Below are positions 29,448 to 37,452 of a stretch of 64,000 bases of DNA, in pieces. The DNA is from Lachnospiraceae bacterium. GTDB taxonomy: Bacteria; Bacillota; Clostridia; Lachnospirales; Lachnospiraceae. A model generated the notes under the pieces. It was not told the DNA's origin. It saw only the letters and a program-made list of their open reading frames with translations, and did no database searches. A program made the translations under genes and the position numbers. The DNA lies in NCBI GenBank assembly GCA_017634455.1, contig JAGBNK010000020.1, forward strand, positions 113,990 to 177,989. The letters are read 5' to 3'. Position 1 is the stretch's first letter; every line of letters starts with the position of its first letter.

Positions 29448-30299
29448 TTATTTATAGTCCTCAGGGAATTCTAAATCCATACGGCCTATAACTCCATTTC
29501 TATAATCATCAATTATCAATAAAGCAGCCTTGTCATAATCCAAGTCTCCACCCTTGGCAATGCAATTTCTATTCTGAGCAATGGCCTGTAGCATCTCATG
29601 AGCCTCAAGGGACTCATCAATACCATATCTGTCAGCAATTGCATTTGGATAAAGCTTTACAATATATTTCAGAAGCTCCATGGCCAATTCCTGCTGCTGA
29701 ATCAAGTCATCCTTGATAGAGCCGATAAATGCAAGTCTAAGTCCTACAGTCTGATCTTCGAACTTAGGCCATAAGATTCCAGGTGTATCCAAAAGCTCAA
29801 CACCCTTATTCAACTTAATCCATTGCTTACCCTTGGTTACACCAGGCTTATTGCCTGTCTTGGCACTTGCTCGTCCTGCAAATGAATTGATAAATGTGGA
29901 TTTACCTACATTTGGAATACCTACAACCATTGCACGGACAGGGCGATTCTTGATTCCTCTGGCTCTGTCTCTGGCAATCTTCTCAGCACAGGCTTCATTT
30001 ATTACATTATTAATAGCCTTCATGCCCTTGTTATTTCTGGCATCAATAGCAACCACATGATAGCCCTTTGATTCAAAGTAAACCTTCCATCTGTCTGTGG
30101 CTGCTGCGTCAGCTAAATCACATTTGTTAAGCAATATAAGTCTGGCTTTGTTTCTACCAAGCTCATCAATATCAGGATTTCTACTACTCATAGGAACTCT
30201 GGCGTCCACAATTTCCACCACCAGGTCTATAAGCTTAATATCCTCCTGCATCTGTCTCTTTGCCTTGGTCATATGACCAGGGTACCATTGAAATTCCAT
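29448..30299 (-). CDS. rbgA: Ribosome biogenesis GTPase RbgA (YlqF)
   Basis: This is a circularly permuted GTPase for late 50S assembly. The N-terminal WYPGHMTKAKRQM is followed by G4 (LNKCDLAD) before G1 (GIPNVGKSTFINS) and G3 (DTPGILWP), the permuted order of the YlqF family, and a C-terminal RNA-binding domain. The start at 30299 (283 residues) has an AGGAGA site. An in-frame extension of nine codons would overlap the upstream gene. The position between the two signal peptidase genes and rnhB matches the Firmicute ylqF neighbourhood. Confidence 0.96.
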   Translation of the reverse strand: MEFQWYPGHMTKAKRQMQEDIKLIDLVVEIVDARVPMSSRNPDIDELGRNKARLILLNKCDLADAAATDRWKVYFESKGYHVVAIDARNNKGMKAINNVINEACAEKIARDRARGIKNRPVRAMVVGIPNVGKSTFINSFAGRASAKTGNKPGVTKGKQWIKLNKGVELLDTPGILWPKFEDQTVGLRLAFIGSIKDDLIQQQELAMELLKYIVKLYPNAIADRYGIDESLEAHEMLQAIAQNRNCIAKGGDLDYDKAALLIIDDYRNGVIGRMDLEFPEDYK

Positions 30300-30309
30300 A
30301 TTATATCTC

Positions 30310-30948
30310 CTAATGTACAAATCCAAATCCCTTGAAAGAACAGATGAACCAAACCTTACCTAATATCTGATTATCCTGCACATTTCCAACGGATTCATAT
30401 CTACTGTCTTCACTATTTTCTGGATTATCTCCCAGAACAAAATATTCTCCGTCCTTGAGAGTGATTTCTGAGGTAGCTCTGCCAGCCTCCGGAATGCTTG
30501 TATCATTGATGAACAGATTAGTCTTTTCACCATTGATATATAATTTACCATTTTCAATCAAAACAGTATCTCCAGATGCAGCCACAATTCTCTTGATACT
30601 ATAGCTGGCTGAAGTACTTCCATTTGGGAGAAAAGCTATTACATCTCCAACCTCAGGATCTGAGATCTTGTACTTAAAACGATTAACCCATACAGTTGAC
30701 TCATCAGGAATGGTTGTAATCATTGATTCTCCCTGATTTGGCACTCTATAGCCCAATGATTCTGTAATGAACCAGGCAAGTACAATTACCGCCACAATTT
30801 GAAGTACGAAAATGGAATAATATTTGAATACATCTCCATCAAATCTACGACGCTTTCTTCTGAAATTTAAGCCAGATTTGAACCACAATTTCTTCTTGAT
30901 ATTTTGTTGAATTTTTCTTAATTCTCTTATATTCATAGTATCTACCAC
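30310..30948 (-). CDS. lepB: Signal peptidase I (copy 2)
   Basis: The 212-residue paralogue of the neighbouring lepB has a basic N-terminus of about 45 residues (NFRRKRRRF), one membrane helix, Ser in NQGESMITT, Lys in YSIKRIVAASGD, and GDNPENSEDSR. The start is uncertain. GTG at 30948 and ATG at 30936 are both possible and neither has a good Shine-Dalgarno. A TATAAT at 30957-30962 would place the transcript start only a few bases upstream of the GTG, so initiation may be nearly leaderless. Confidence 0.93.
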   Translation of the reverse strand: MVDTMNIRELRKIQQNIKKKLWFKSGLNFRRKRRRFDGDVFKYYSIFVLQIVAVIVLAWFITESLGYRVPNQGESMITTIPDESTVWVNRFKYKISDPEVGDVIAFLPNGSTSASYSIKRIVAASGDTVLIENGKLYINGEKTNLFINDTSIPEAGRATSEITLKDGEYFVLGDNPENSEDSRYESVGNVQDNQILGKVWFICSFKGFGFVH

Positions 30949-30956
30949 ATAGCAAA

Positions 30957-30962
30957 ATTATA
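30957..30962 (-). promoter_or_regulatory. Candidate -10 box of the lepB-rbgA-lepB-rnhB operon
   Basis: TATAAT lies directly upstream of the second lepB, just after the rplS-operon terminator. The -35 is poor. The spacing predicts a very short leader. Confidence 0.4.
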
Positions 30963-31003
30963 CTAATATAATATACAATATCTATACCCAATTCGCAAAT
31001 AAA

Positions 31004-31031
31004 AAAGGAACAACCAAACAGCTGTCCCTTT
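31004..31031 (-). terminator. Terminator of the ylxM-ffh-rpsP-trmD-rplS operon
   Basis: A 9-bp stem with one G-U pair (31004-31012 with 31023-31031) is followed by a T5-6 run on the minus strand, 29 nt after the rplS stop. Confidence 0.85.
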
Positions 31032-31059
31032 CTTGCAAATCAACTATAATCGGCTTGAA

Positions 31060-31413
31060 TTATTTAACTAATTCCTTAACCTTTGCCTTCTTACCTACAC
31101 GATCTCTTAAGTAGTTAAGCTTAGCACGACGTACCTTACCACGACGTACAACTTCAATCTTCTCGATAAGTGGGCTATGAAGTGGCCATGTCTTCTCAAC
31201 ACCTACTCCGTTAGAGAACTTTCTAACTGTGAATGTCTCGCGATTGCTTCCACCCTGTCTCTTGAGAACTGTTCCCTCGAATACCTGGATTCTCTCGCGG
31301 TTTCCTTCCTTGATCATAGCGTGAACTCTAACTGTATCACCTACGTGGAACTCTGTGATTTCAGCCTTCTTCTGCTCAGCTTCAATGTTCTTAATAATTT
31401 CATTTGCGTTCAT
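31060..31413 (-). CDS. rplS: 50S ribosomal protein L19
   Basis: L19 sits at the 30S-50S interface. The 117-residue sequence has the typical [16 protein letters not shown] start, the [16 protein letters not shown] core and the [23 protein letters not shown] tail split over its last 30 residues. It is the last gene of the operon and has a TAGGAGG site. A 130-nt gap separates it from trmD. Confidence 0.98.
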   Translation of the reverse strand: MNANEIIKNIEAEQKKAEITEFHVGDTVRVHAMIKEGNRERIQVFEGTVLKRQGGSNRETFTVRKFSNGVGVEKTWPLHSPLIEKIEVVRRGKVRRAKLNYLRDRVGKKAKVKELVK

Positions 31414-31542
31414 TTTTGTGACCTCCTAAATTTAAATTTATCTTGAAGTTCTTAATACAATTCAGTAACAGAGGACCTTCTCTTTTCACAACTTGTATAA
31501 AATAACATAGAAACACCTGAAAAGTCAATACTTTTACAGAAT

Positions 31543-32247
31543 TTATTCTACAATATTTTCATTTTCCAATAAATCTGGTCTATATTTACGGGTTCTGTCC
31601 AGAGATTGCTCATATCTCCATTCATCCACCAGCTTATGATTGCCTGATAGCAATATATCCGGAACCTTCTTACCATTCCATTCTACCGGTCTGGTATATT
31701 GAGGATATTCCAACAGATTATTTTCAAAGCTCTCTGTAGATTTGGAATCAACATTGGTCAAGACTCCAGGAACCATTCGAGAAATGGCATCAACCATAAC
31801 CATAGCCGGAAGTTCTCCTCCTGTCAGGACGAAATCTCCCAGAGACATATAGTCCGTCACTATCTCCTCTATAACTCTCTCATCAATGCCCTCATAATGG
31901 CCACAAAGCATAATAATATGTTCTTCCTTAGCCAGCTCCTTGGCATAATCCTGCTTAAAGGTTTTGCCTATAGGAGTCATAAAAATTGTGCGGACATTTT
32001 CTGTGCCACCAATTCTGTCAATAACAGACTTCCAGGCATCATATACCGGCTGTGCCTGCATAACCATGCCTGCGCCACCGCCATAAGGATAATCATCCAC
32101 CTTCTTGTGCTTATCGAGAGTATAATCTCTAATATTTATAGCCTCAATTTCCAGAAAGCCATTTTCCATGGCGCGGCCAATAATACTTGTATTAAGACCT
32201 GACATAACCATTTCCGGAAACAAAGTTAATATATAAAAATGTATCAT
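31543..32247 (-). CDS. trmD: tRNA (guanine-37-N1)-methyltransferase
   Basis: TrmD is the SPOUT-class, S-adenosylmethionine-dependent enzyme that methylates G37 next to the anticodon and prevents +1 frameshifting. The YPYGGGAGMVMQ-type loop, the deep knot (MLCGHYEGIDERV, GDFVLTGGELPAMV) and the C-terminal helices are complete. The ATG at 32247 overlaps the end of rimM closely and has GAGGAA 4-5 nt upstream; the five-codon extension is not needed. Confidence 0.97.
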   Translation of the reverse strand: MIHFYILTLFPEMVMSGLNTSIIGRAMENGFLEIEAINIRDYTLDKHKKVDDYPYGGGAGMVMQAQPVYDAWKSVIDRIGGTENVRTIFMTPIGKTFKQDYAKELAKEEHIIMLCGHYEGIDERVIEEIVTDYMSLGDFVLTGGELPAMVMVDAISRMVPGVLTNVDSKSTESFENNLLEYPQYTRPVEWNGKKVPDILLSGNHKLVDEWRYEQSLDRTRKYRPDLLENENIVE

Positions 32248-32248
32248 A

Positions 32249-32764
32249 TTATTCCTCGTCAATTAAACCTGGGAGCAAATGTACAACCATGCGGCTTTCT
32301 TCTATAGAAACCTGTAAAATGCAATCCTTGATTGCAGGAATCAGAACCTCATTTCCAGACTGTGTCTGTACCACATATACATCATTTGCACCTGTTTGCA
32401 TAACATCTGTCAATTTTCCAATGAGCTCATCCTCATCACTATATACTTCCAAGCCAATTAAATCAGCAATGAAATATTCATCCTTCTGAAGTTTAACAGC
32501 CTGATCTCTTGTGACATACAAGCCAACCTTACGGATCTTATCAATCTCCTCCGGTGTTGTAAACTCATCAAATTTCAAAATGACCATGTTCTTGAAAAAT
32601 TTAACTGAAGTAATATGAAGAAGTCTCTTGTTATCCCCTTCTCCAAGATACACTTCCTTCAGTTTCTTAAAACGCTTCACATCATCCGTCATTGGATATA
32701 CCTTGGCCTCGCCATGAACTCCATGAGGGCTGGTGATAGCTCCTACCTGCAAATAATCAATCAT
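32249..32764 (-). CDS. rimM: 16S rRNA processing protein RimM
   Basis: RimM binds ribosomal protein S19 and helps mature the head of the 30S subunit. The sequence (171 residues) has an N-terminal barrel domain beginning YLQVGAITSPHGVHGEAKV and a C-terminal PRC-barrel (YFIADLIGLEV, then VLIPAIKD). It directly precedes trmD as in most bacteria. A hairpin at 32798-32823 lies between it and khpA. Confidence 0.96.
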   Translation of the reverse strand: MIDYLQVGAITSPHGVHGEAKVYPMTDDVKRFKKLKEVYLGEGDNKRLLHITSVKFFKNMVILKFDEFTTPEEIDKIRKVGLYVTRDQAVKLQKDEYFIADLIGLEVYSDEDELIGKLTDVMQTGANDVYVVQTQSGNEVLIPAIKDCILQVSIEESRMVVHLLPGLIDEE

Positions 32765-32797
32765 AATATCTCCATGTAAAATACAATAAAATAAAGT

Positions 32798-32823
32798 GAG
32801 AGCAGAATTATTGGTCCTGCTCT
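32798..32823 (-). terminator. Intercistronic hairpin between khpA and rimM
   Basis: A perfect 8-bp stem, GAGAGCAG / CTGCTCTC, is followed on the minus strand by ACTTTATTTTATT. The U-tract is broken, so partial termination or processing inside the operon is more likely than full termination. Confidence 0.5.
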
Positions 32824-32837
32824 CAAACTCCCAAAGA

Positions 32838-33065
32838 TTATATAATATCTACGATAACCTTTTTATCTCCCTTAGAGGCTGCAGCCTTAACCACTGAACG
32901 GATTGCCTTAGCAATACGTCCTTGCTTGCCGATAACCTTGCCCATGTCTGATGCAGCAACGTGTAGTTCGATAACAATTGTCTTGCCATCTTCTTTCTCG
33001 GTAACAACAACTTCGTCAGGTGAATCTACTAGTGATTTTGCAATTACTTCTACTAATTCTTTCAT
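32838..33065 (-). CDS. khpA: KH-domain RNA-binding protein KhpA (YlqC)
   Basis: This is a single type II KH domain in 75 residues, with the GKQGRIAKAI loop that matches the G-x-x-G motif. KhpA works with KhpB as an RNA chaperone affecting cell division and small RNAs in Firmicutes. Its place between rpsP and rimM is standard. I chose the ATG at 33065 (MKELVEVIAKSLVDSPDE) on family alignment and a GAGGT site 8 nt upstream, over a start seven codons earlier. Confidence 0.94.
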   Translation of the reverse strand: MKELVEVIAKSLVDSPDEVVVTEKEDGKTIVIELHVAASDMGKVIGKQGRIAKAIRSVVKAAASKGDKKVIVDII

Positions 33066-33100
33066 CACTTCTACCTCGTTTCTCAATTGTTAGTGATTAA

Positions 33101-33346
33101 TTACTTCTCGATTCCAGCCTGCTTCATAAGTCTTGCAACTGTCTCAGTTGGCTTAGCACCATTTGCTAACCACTTCTTTGCAAGTTCTTCGTTGATAGAA
33201 ACCTGTGCTGTTTCTGGGTTTGGATCGTATGTTCCGATTTCTTCGATGTTTCTACCATCTCTTGGTGATCTAGAATCAGCTACAACGATTCTGTAGATTG
33301 GACGCTTCTTCTGTCCCATTCTCTTTAATCTAATCTTTACTGCCAT
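33101..33346 (-). CDS. rpsP: 30S ribosomal protein S16
   Basis: S16 is an early-assembling 30S protein. The 81-residue sequence starts [15 protein letters not shown], with [15 protein letters not shown] following, the canonical S16 N-terminus. GGAGG lies 9 nt upstream of the ATG at 33346, so the ten-codon extension is not translated. It precedes khpA in the ffh-rpsP-khpA order. Confidence 0.98.
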   Translation of the reverse strand: MAVKIRLKRMGQKKRPIYRIVVADSRSPRDGRNIEEIGTYDPNPETAQVSINEELAKKWLANGAKPTETVARLMKQAGIEK

Positions 33347-33391
33347 TTTTGTTTTCCTCCTAAAAATGAAAATCAATTAATTTATTATATG

Positions 33392-34744
33392 TTAAAAGGG
33401 AAATTTATTTCTTCCTCTTTTGCCACCAAACATACCAGGCATCTTCTTCATCATCTTTCTTGACTGCTCAAACTGCTTGATGAATCGATTAACCTCTGCA
33501 ATGTCAACGCCAGCTCCTCTGGCCAGTCTTTTCTTTCGACTTGGATTCATTATCTTCGGGTTAGCTCTCTCCTCTGGAGTCATTGACAGAATTATAGCTT
33601 CTGTATGAGCTAATTTCTTCTCATCTACAGCTCCTTCTAACTGAGATAACTGCTTAGAGTTCATTCCCGGTACCATTCCAGGCATGGCGCCCAAAATACT
33701 ACTCAAGCCACCCATCTTCTTCATCTGATTCATTGATTCAAGATAATCATTGTAATCAAACTCTGCTTTCTTAACCTTGCGGGCCAAGTCCTTGGCCTTG
33801 TCCTCATCAATTGAATCCTGTGCTTTCTCAATAAGAGTAAGGACATCACCCATTCCCAGAATTCTCGAAGCCATTCTATCTGGATAGAACTGCTCCAAAT
33901 CTGATAATTTCTCGCCCATACCACAATACAATATAGGCTTGCCTGTTACGGCCTTTATAGATAATGCAGCACCACCACGGGTGTCGCCATCTAACTTAGT
34001 AAGTATTACGCCATCAATTCCGATTTTCTCATTGAAGGTAGATGCTACATTTACTGCATCCTGACCAGTCATTGCATCCACAACCAGAATTGTCTGAGCC
34101 ACATCAACAGCATCCTTTACTGCTACCAGCTCATTCATCATATCCTCATCTACATGAAGACGACCTGCTGTATCAAGGATTACAACATTTAAGTTGTTCT
34201 TCTTGGCATGCTCCACAGCGGCCTTGGCAATATCAGCAGGCTTATGATTGGTACCCATGGAAAATACTTCCACGCCCTGCTTCTCACCATTTATCTGCAA
34301 CTGCTCAATAGCAGCTGGTCTATATATATCGCAGGCAACCAAAAGAGGTGTTTTACCCTTCTTTTTCATCTGTCCTGCCAGCTTTGCTGTAGTAGTTGTT
34401 TTACCAGCACCCTGTAAACCAGCCATCATAATAATGGTTATCTGCTGACCTGGTCTGTAAGCAATCTCAGTTGTCTCAGAACCCATTAATTCAACAAGTT
34501 CTTCATTTACAATCTTGATTACCATCTGGCCTGGATTCAAGCCATTCATAACATCGCTACCAATGGCTCTCTCTGTCACCTTGTTGGTAAACTGCTTAAC
34601 AACCTTGAAGTTAACATCAGCTTCAAGCAAAGCCATCTTAACTTCCTTCAGTGCTGCTCTAACATCATCCTCAGTAAGTTTACCCTTACCACGGAGATTC
34701 TTGAATACATTTTGTAATTTGTCAGATAAGCTATCAAATGCCAT
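33392..34744 (-). CDS. ffh: Signal recognition particle GTPase Ffh
   Basis: Ffh binds 4.5S/6S RNA and signal sequences of nascent proteins and delivers them to FtsY. The N-G domain has GLQGAGKTTT, DTAGRLH and TKLDGDTRGG, and the Met-rich M domain includes GMVPGMNSK, PSRKKRLARGAG and a KKMPGMFGGKRG tail. The length of 450 residues is normal. It follows ylxM by 1 nt. The RNA component (ffs) was not seen in this window. Confidence 0.98.
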   Translation of the reverse strand: MAFDSLSDKLQNVFKNLRGKGKLTEDDVRAALKEVKMALLEADVNFKVVKQFTNKVTERAIGSDVMNGLNPGQMVIKIVNEELVELMGSETTEIAYRPGQQITIIMMAGLQGAGKTTTTAKLAGQMKKKGKTPLLVACDIYRPAAIEQLQINGEKQGVEVFSMGTNHKPADIAKAAVEHAKKNNLNVVILDTAGRLHVDEDMMNELVAVKDAVDVAQTILVVDAMTGQDAVNVASTFNEKIGIDGVILTKLDGDTRGGAALSIKAVTGKPILYCGMGEKLSDLEQFYPDRMASRILGMGDVLTLIEKAQDSIDEDKAKDLARKVKKAEFDYNDYLESMNQMKKMGGLSSILGAMPGMVPGMNSKQLSQLEGAVDEKKLAHTEAIILSMTPEERANPKIMNPSRKKRLARGAGVDIAEVNRFIKQFEQSRKMMKKMPGMFGGKRGRNKFPF

Positions 34745-34745
34745 A

Positions 34746-35090
34746 TTATAATTCCTCTAAAATGTCATTGGCAATAGTCTCAATCTCTTGCTTTGCTTCA
34801 ATCCACTCATTGGCTTCATCAGATTCGCATAATGTGTTAATACGCTTAACCTTGTCACGAATATTGACAAATTTCTCTATCAAATGAAGCTTAGCTTCGT
34901 ATTCCTCTAACTGTTTGGTTGATCTTTTTACAGAATCATGAACCGCCTGTCTTGAAATACCTCTGTCAGCAGCAATCTCTCCTAATGACAAATCATTTAA
35001 TACAAAATCTTCATATACTTCCCGTTGATGTTCATTTAACATCTCGCCGTAGAAGTCATATAAATTTCCTTGTGAAATCTTGTTCTCCAT
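34746..35090 (-). CDS. ylxM: YlxM/p13-like DNA-binding protein
   Basis: The 114-residue sigma-70 region-4-like HTH protein (NEHQREVYEDFVLNDLSLGEIA, then GISRQAVHDSVKRS) is the conserved companion of ffh in Firmicutes. Streptococcal YlxM is linked to SRP assembly. The ATG at 35090 is chosen because AGGTGA lies 4-9 nt upstream; the longer reading has no site. It opens the operon that ends with rplS. Confidence 0.93.
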   Translation of the reverse strand: MENKISQGNLYDFYGEMLNEHQREVYEDFVLNDLSLGEIAADRGISRQAVHDSVKRSTKQLEEYEAKLHLIEKFVNIRDKVKRINTLCESDEANEWIEAKQEIETIANDILEEL

Positions 35091-35123
35091 AAAATCACCT
35101 AGTACAATATACAATATATAAAA

Positions 35124-35155
35124 AGAGGTGTCAAGTATTTTTTCTTGACACCTCT
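35124..35155 (-). terminator. Terminator of ilvA
   Basis: A perfect 12-bp stem (35124-35135 with 35144-35155) has a T-only-type loop and is followed on the minus strand by TTTTTATAT. It separates ilvA from the ylxM operon. Confidence 0.88.
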
Positions 35156-35213
35156 GATTTATTATTTTTCAAATATTTTCACAAATACTATCTGTAATTT
35201 AAAGGAAACAATC

Positions 35214-36425
35214 TTACAGTGAAGTTCTAACCACTCTAGGTTTGTATCCACTCTTCTCCAAGGCTTCAAGAATCTGCTCCTTGTGATCAGTACCGAAAGC
35301 CTCAAGAGTAATTCTAAGCTCAACTGCCGCATTTCTGTTGGTAGATACGAACTGATTATGCTCAAGCTTAATAACATTTCCCTGCTCAGCAGCAATTGTC
35401 TCAGCAACCTTGGCAAGCATACCTGGCTTGTCTGGCAATAAGACAGACACGGTAAATATTCTATCACGCTGAATAAGACCTTGCTGTACCACTGAAGACA
35501 TGGTAATCACATCCATGTTGCCTCCACTGAGAATTGATACAATCTTCTTGTCCTTCACATCCAATTTATTCAAGGCTGCAACTGTAAGCAATCCTGAATT
35601 TTCCACAACCATCTTGTGGTTCTCAACCATATCAAGGAATGCTCCAATAAGTTCATCATCCTCAACTGTGATAATCTCATCAATATTTTCCTGAATATAT
35701 GGGAAAATATTCTCTCCAGGAGTCTTTACTGCAGTACCATCTGCAATTGTATTAACAGTTGGCAATGTTGTAACCTTACCTGCTTTGATTGAAGCCTGCA
35801 TACAATTAGCTCCAGCTGGCTCCACACCAATCACCTTGATCTTAGGATTTAATAATTTGGCAAGAGTTGATACTCCTGTTGCCAAACCGCCACCACCTAT
35901 TGGTACAAGGATATATTCAACAAGTGGTAACTCTTTGAAAATCTCCATGGCAATTGTGCCCTGACCTGTAGCAACTACAGGATCATCAAATGGATGGATA
36001 AATGTATATCCATGTTCCTCTGCCAATTCATATGCCCTGGCACAGGCTTCATCATACACATCTCCATACAATACAACCTCAGCTCCATAGCTCTTGGTTC
36101 TATTTACTTTAATAAGAGGGGTTGTAGTAGGCATTACTATTGTTGCCTTGGCTCCGAACTTCTTAGCTGCATAAGCTACGCCCTGAGCATGATTGCCAGC
36201 AGATGCTGTAATCAATCCCTTCTCTCTGTCCTCCTGAGATAATGTGGAGATCTTGTAATAAGCGCCTCTCACCTTGTAAGCACCGGTAAACTGCATATTC
36301 TCAGGTTTTAAATATACCTGATTGCCGGTTTTCTCACTGAGGAAATCACTATAGATAAGCTTAGTATCTGTGGTGACTTCTTTAACAATCTTACTAGCTT
36401 CCTCAAACTTGTCCAATGTTAACAT
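35214..36425 (-). CDS. ilvA: Threonine ammonia-lyase with ACT domain
   Basis: This PLP enzyme deaminates threonine to 2-oxobutanoate. The PLP Lys is in FTGAYKVRGAYYK, the loop is ASAGNHAQGVAYA, and the glycine phosphate-binding segment is PIGGGGLATGVS. A single C-terminal ACT domain (about 330-403, FTVSVLLPDKPGMLAKVAETIA) makes it the 403-residue single-ACT type, which can serve isoleucine synthesis or catabolism; no ilv genes are adjacent. A TATAAT promoter with a tandem 8-nt repeat lies upstream. Confidence 0.94.
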   Translation of the reverse strand: MLTLDKFEEASKIVKEVTTDTKLIYSDFLSEKTGNQVYLKPENMQFTGAYKVRGAYYKISTLSQEDREKGLITASAGNHAQGVAYAAKKFGAKATIVMPTTTPLIKVNRTKSYGAEVVLYGDVYDEACARAYELAEEHGYTFIHPFDDPVVATGQGTIAMEIFKELPLVEYILVPIGGGGLATGVSTLAKLLNPKIKVIGVEPAGANCMQASIKAGKVTTLPTVNTIADGTAVKTPGENIFPYIQENIDEIITVEDDELIGAFLDMVENHKMVVENSGLLTVAALNKLDVKDKKIVSILSGGNMDVITMSSVVQQGLIQRDRIFTVSVLLPDKPGMLAKVAETIAAEQGNVIKLEHNQFVSTNRNAAVELRITLEAFGTDHKEQILEALEKSGYKPRVVRTSL

Positions 36426-36457
36426 AGTCCAACACTTTCCTTTCCCTTTGATTTTTA

Positions 36458-36479
36458 TACTTCAATACTTCAAATTATA
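36458..36479 (-). promoter_or_regulatory. ilvA promoter -10 with adjacent tandem octamer repeat
   Basis: On the minus strand TATAAT (36474-36479) is followed directly by two copies of TTGAAGTA (36466-36473 and 36458-36465). The -35 is weak (TTAAGT at 17 nt). Direct repeats covering the transcription start could be an operator. Confidence 0.4.
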
Positions 36480-36498
36480 TAACAAAAAAGCTTAAAAC

Positions 36499-37440
36499 TT
36501 AATCATTATTCACACTGGAATCAACATAAAACAAGGCATTTACAAACTGGTCAGGATCGAATTTCTCCAAATCCTCCACCTTTTCGCCTACGCCAATATA
36601 TTTTACAGGAATACCAAGCTCTGACTGAATAGCAATTGCTATTCCCCCCTTGGCGGTTCCATCAAGTTTGGTGAGTACAATGCCACTTAAATCTGTAACT
36701 TCAGCGAACTCCTTGGCCTGTGCCAAAGCATTCTGGCCTGTAGTTCCATCCAATACAATAAGTGTCTCCCTGTATGCTTCAGGGAATTCCTTGTTTACTA
36801 TTCTATTAATCTTCTCAAGCTCAGCCATAAGGTTAGATTTATTATGCAATCTACCTGCTGTATCAATGAGAAGAACATCTGCCTTTCGAGCTTTGGCAGC
36901 AGCAATTGCATCATATACAACAGCTGCAGGATCACTGCCTTCCTGACCACCAATCATATCAACTGAAGATCGGTTAGCCCACTCCTTCAACTGGTCACCA
37001 GCAGCTGCTCTGAAAGTATCAGCACCTGCAATAACAACCTTGCGCCCCTGACTGCGAAGCTTAGCAGCAAGCTTACCAATAGTTGTTGTCTTGCCAACAC
37101 CATTTACGCCTACCACTAAAACCACGGAAGTCTGTTCCTCAAACTTATAAGGAGCTTCACCTATATCCATCTGCTCTTTGATACTATCAATGAGCAACTG
37201 CTTACAATCAGTAGGCTCCTTGATATGATTCTTCTTCACCTTTTCACGCAAATCATCCAATATGGTTTCTGTGGTTCTCACACCAATATCACCCATTATG
37301 AGAATCTCTTCCAATTCCTCGTAGAATTCCTCATCGATATTGGTAAAACCGCGAAATACATAATCCATATTTTTGACGAAATTATCTCTGGTTTTGGTAA
37401 GTCCGTCTATTAACTTCTGAAAAAAACCACCTTCAGCCAT
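36499..37440 (-). CDS. ftsY: Signal recognition particle receptor FtsY
   Basis: This SRP-receptor GTPase (313 residues, short clostridial type without a long acidic A domain) has G1 GVNGVGKTTTIGKLA, DTFRAAAGDQLKEW, DTAGRLH and TKLDGTAKGG. It docks Ffh-bound ribosomes at the membrane. It follows smc by 12 nt in the usual rnc-smc-ftsY order and has a GAGGAGT-type site. Confidence 0.97.
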   Translation of the reverse strand: MAEGGFFQKLIDGLTKTRDNFVKNMDYVFRGFTNIDEEFYEELEEILIMGDIGVRTTETILDDLREKVKKNHIKEPTDCKQLLIDSIKEQMDIGEAPYKFEEQTSVVLVVGVNGVGKTTTIGKLAAKLRSQGRKVVIAGADTFRAAAGDQLKEWANRSSVDMIGGQEGSDPAAVVYDAIAAAKARKADVLLIDTAGRLHNKSNLMAELEKINRIVNKEFPEAYRETLIVLDGTTGQNALAQAKEFAEVTDLSGIVLTKLDGTAKGGIAIAIQSELGIPVKYIGVGEKVEDLEKFDPDQFVNALFYVDSSVNND

Positions 37441-37452
37441 AACACACTCCTC

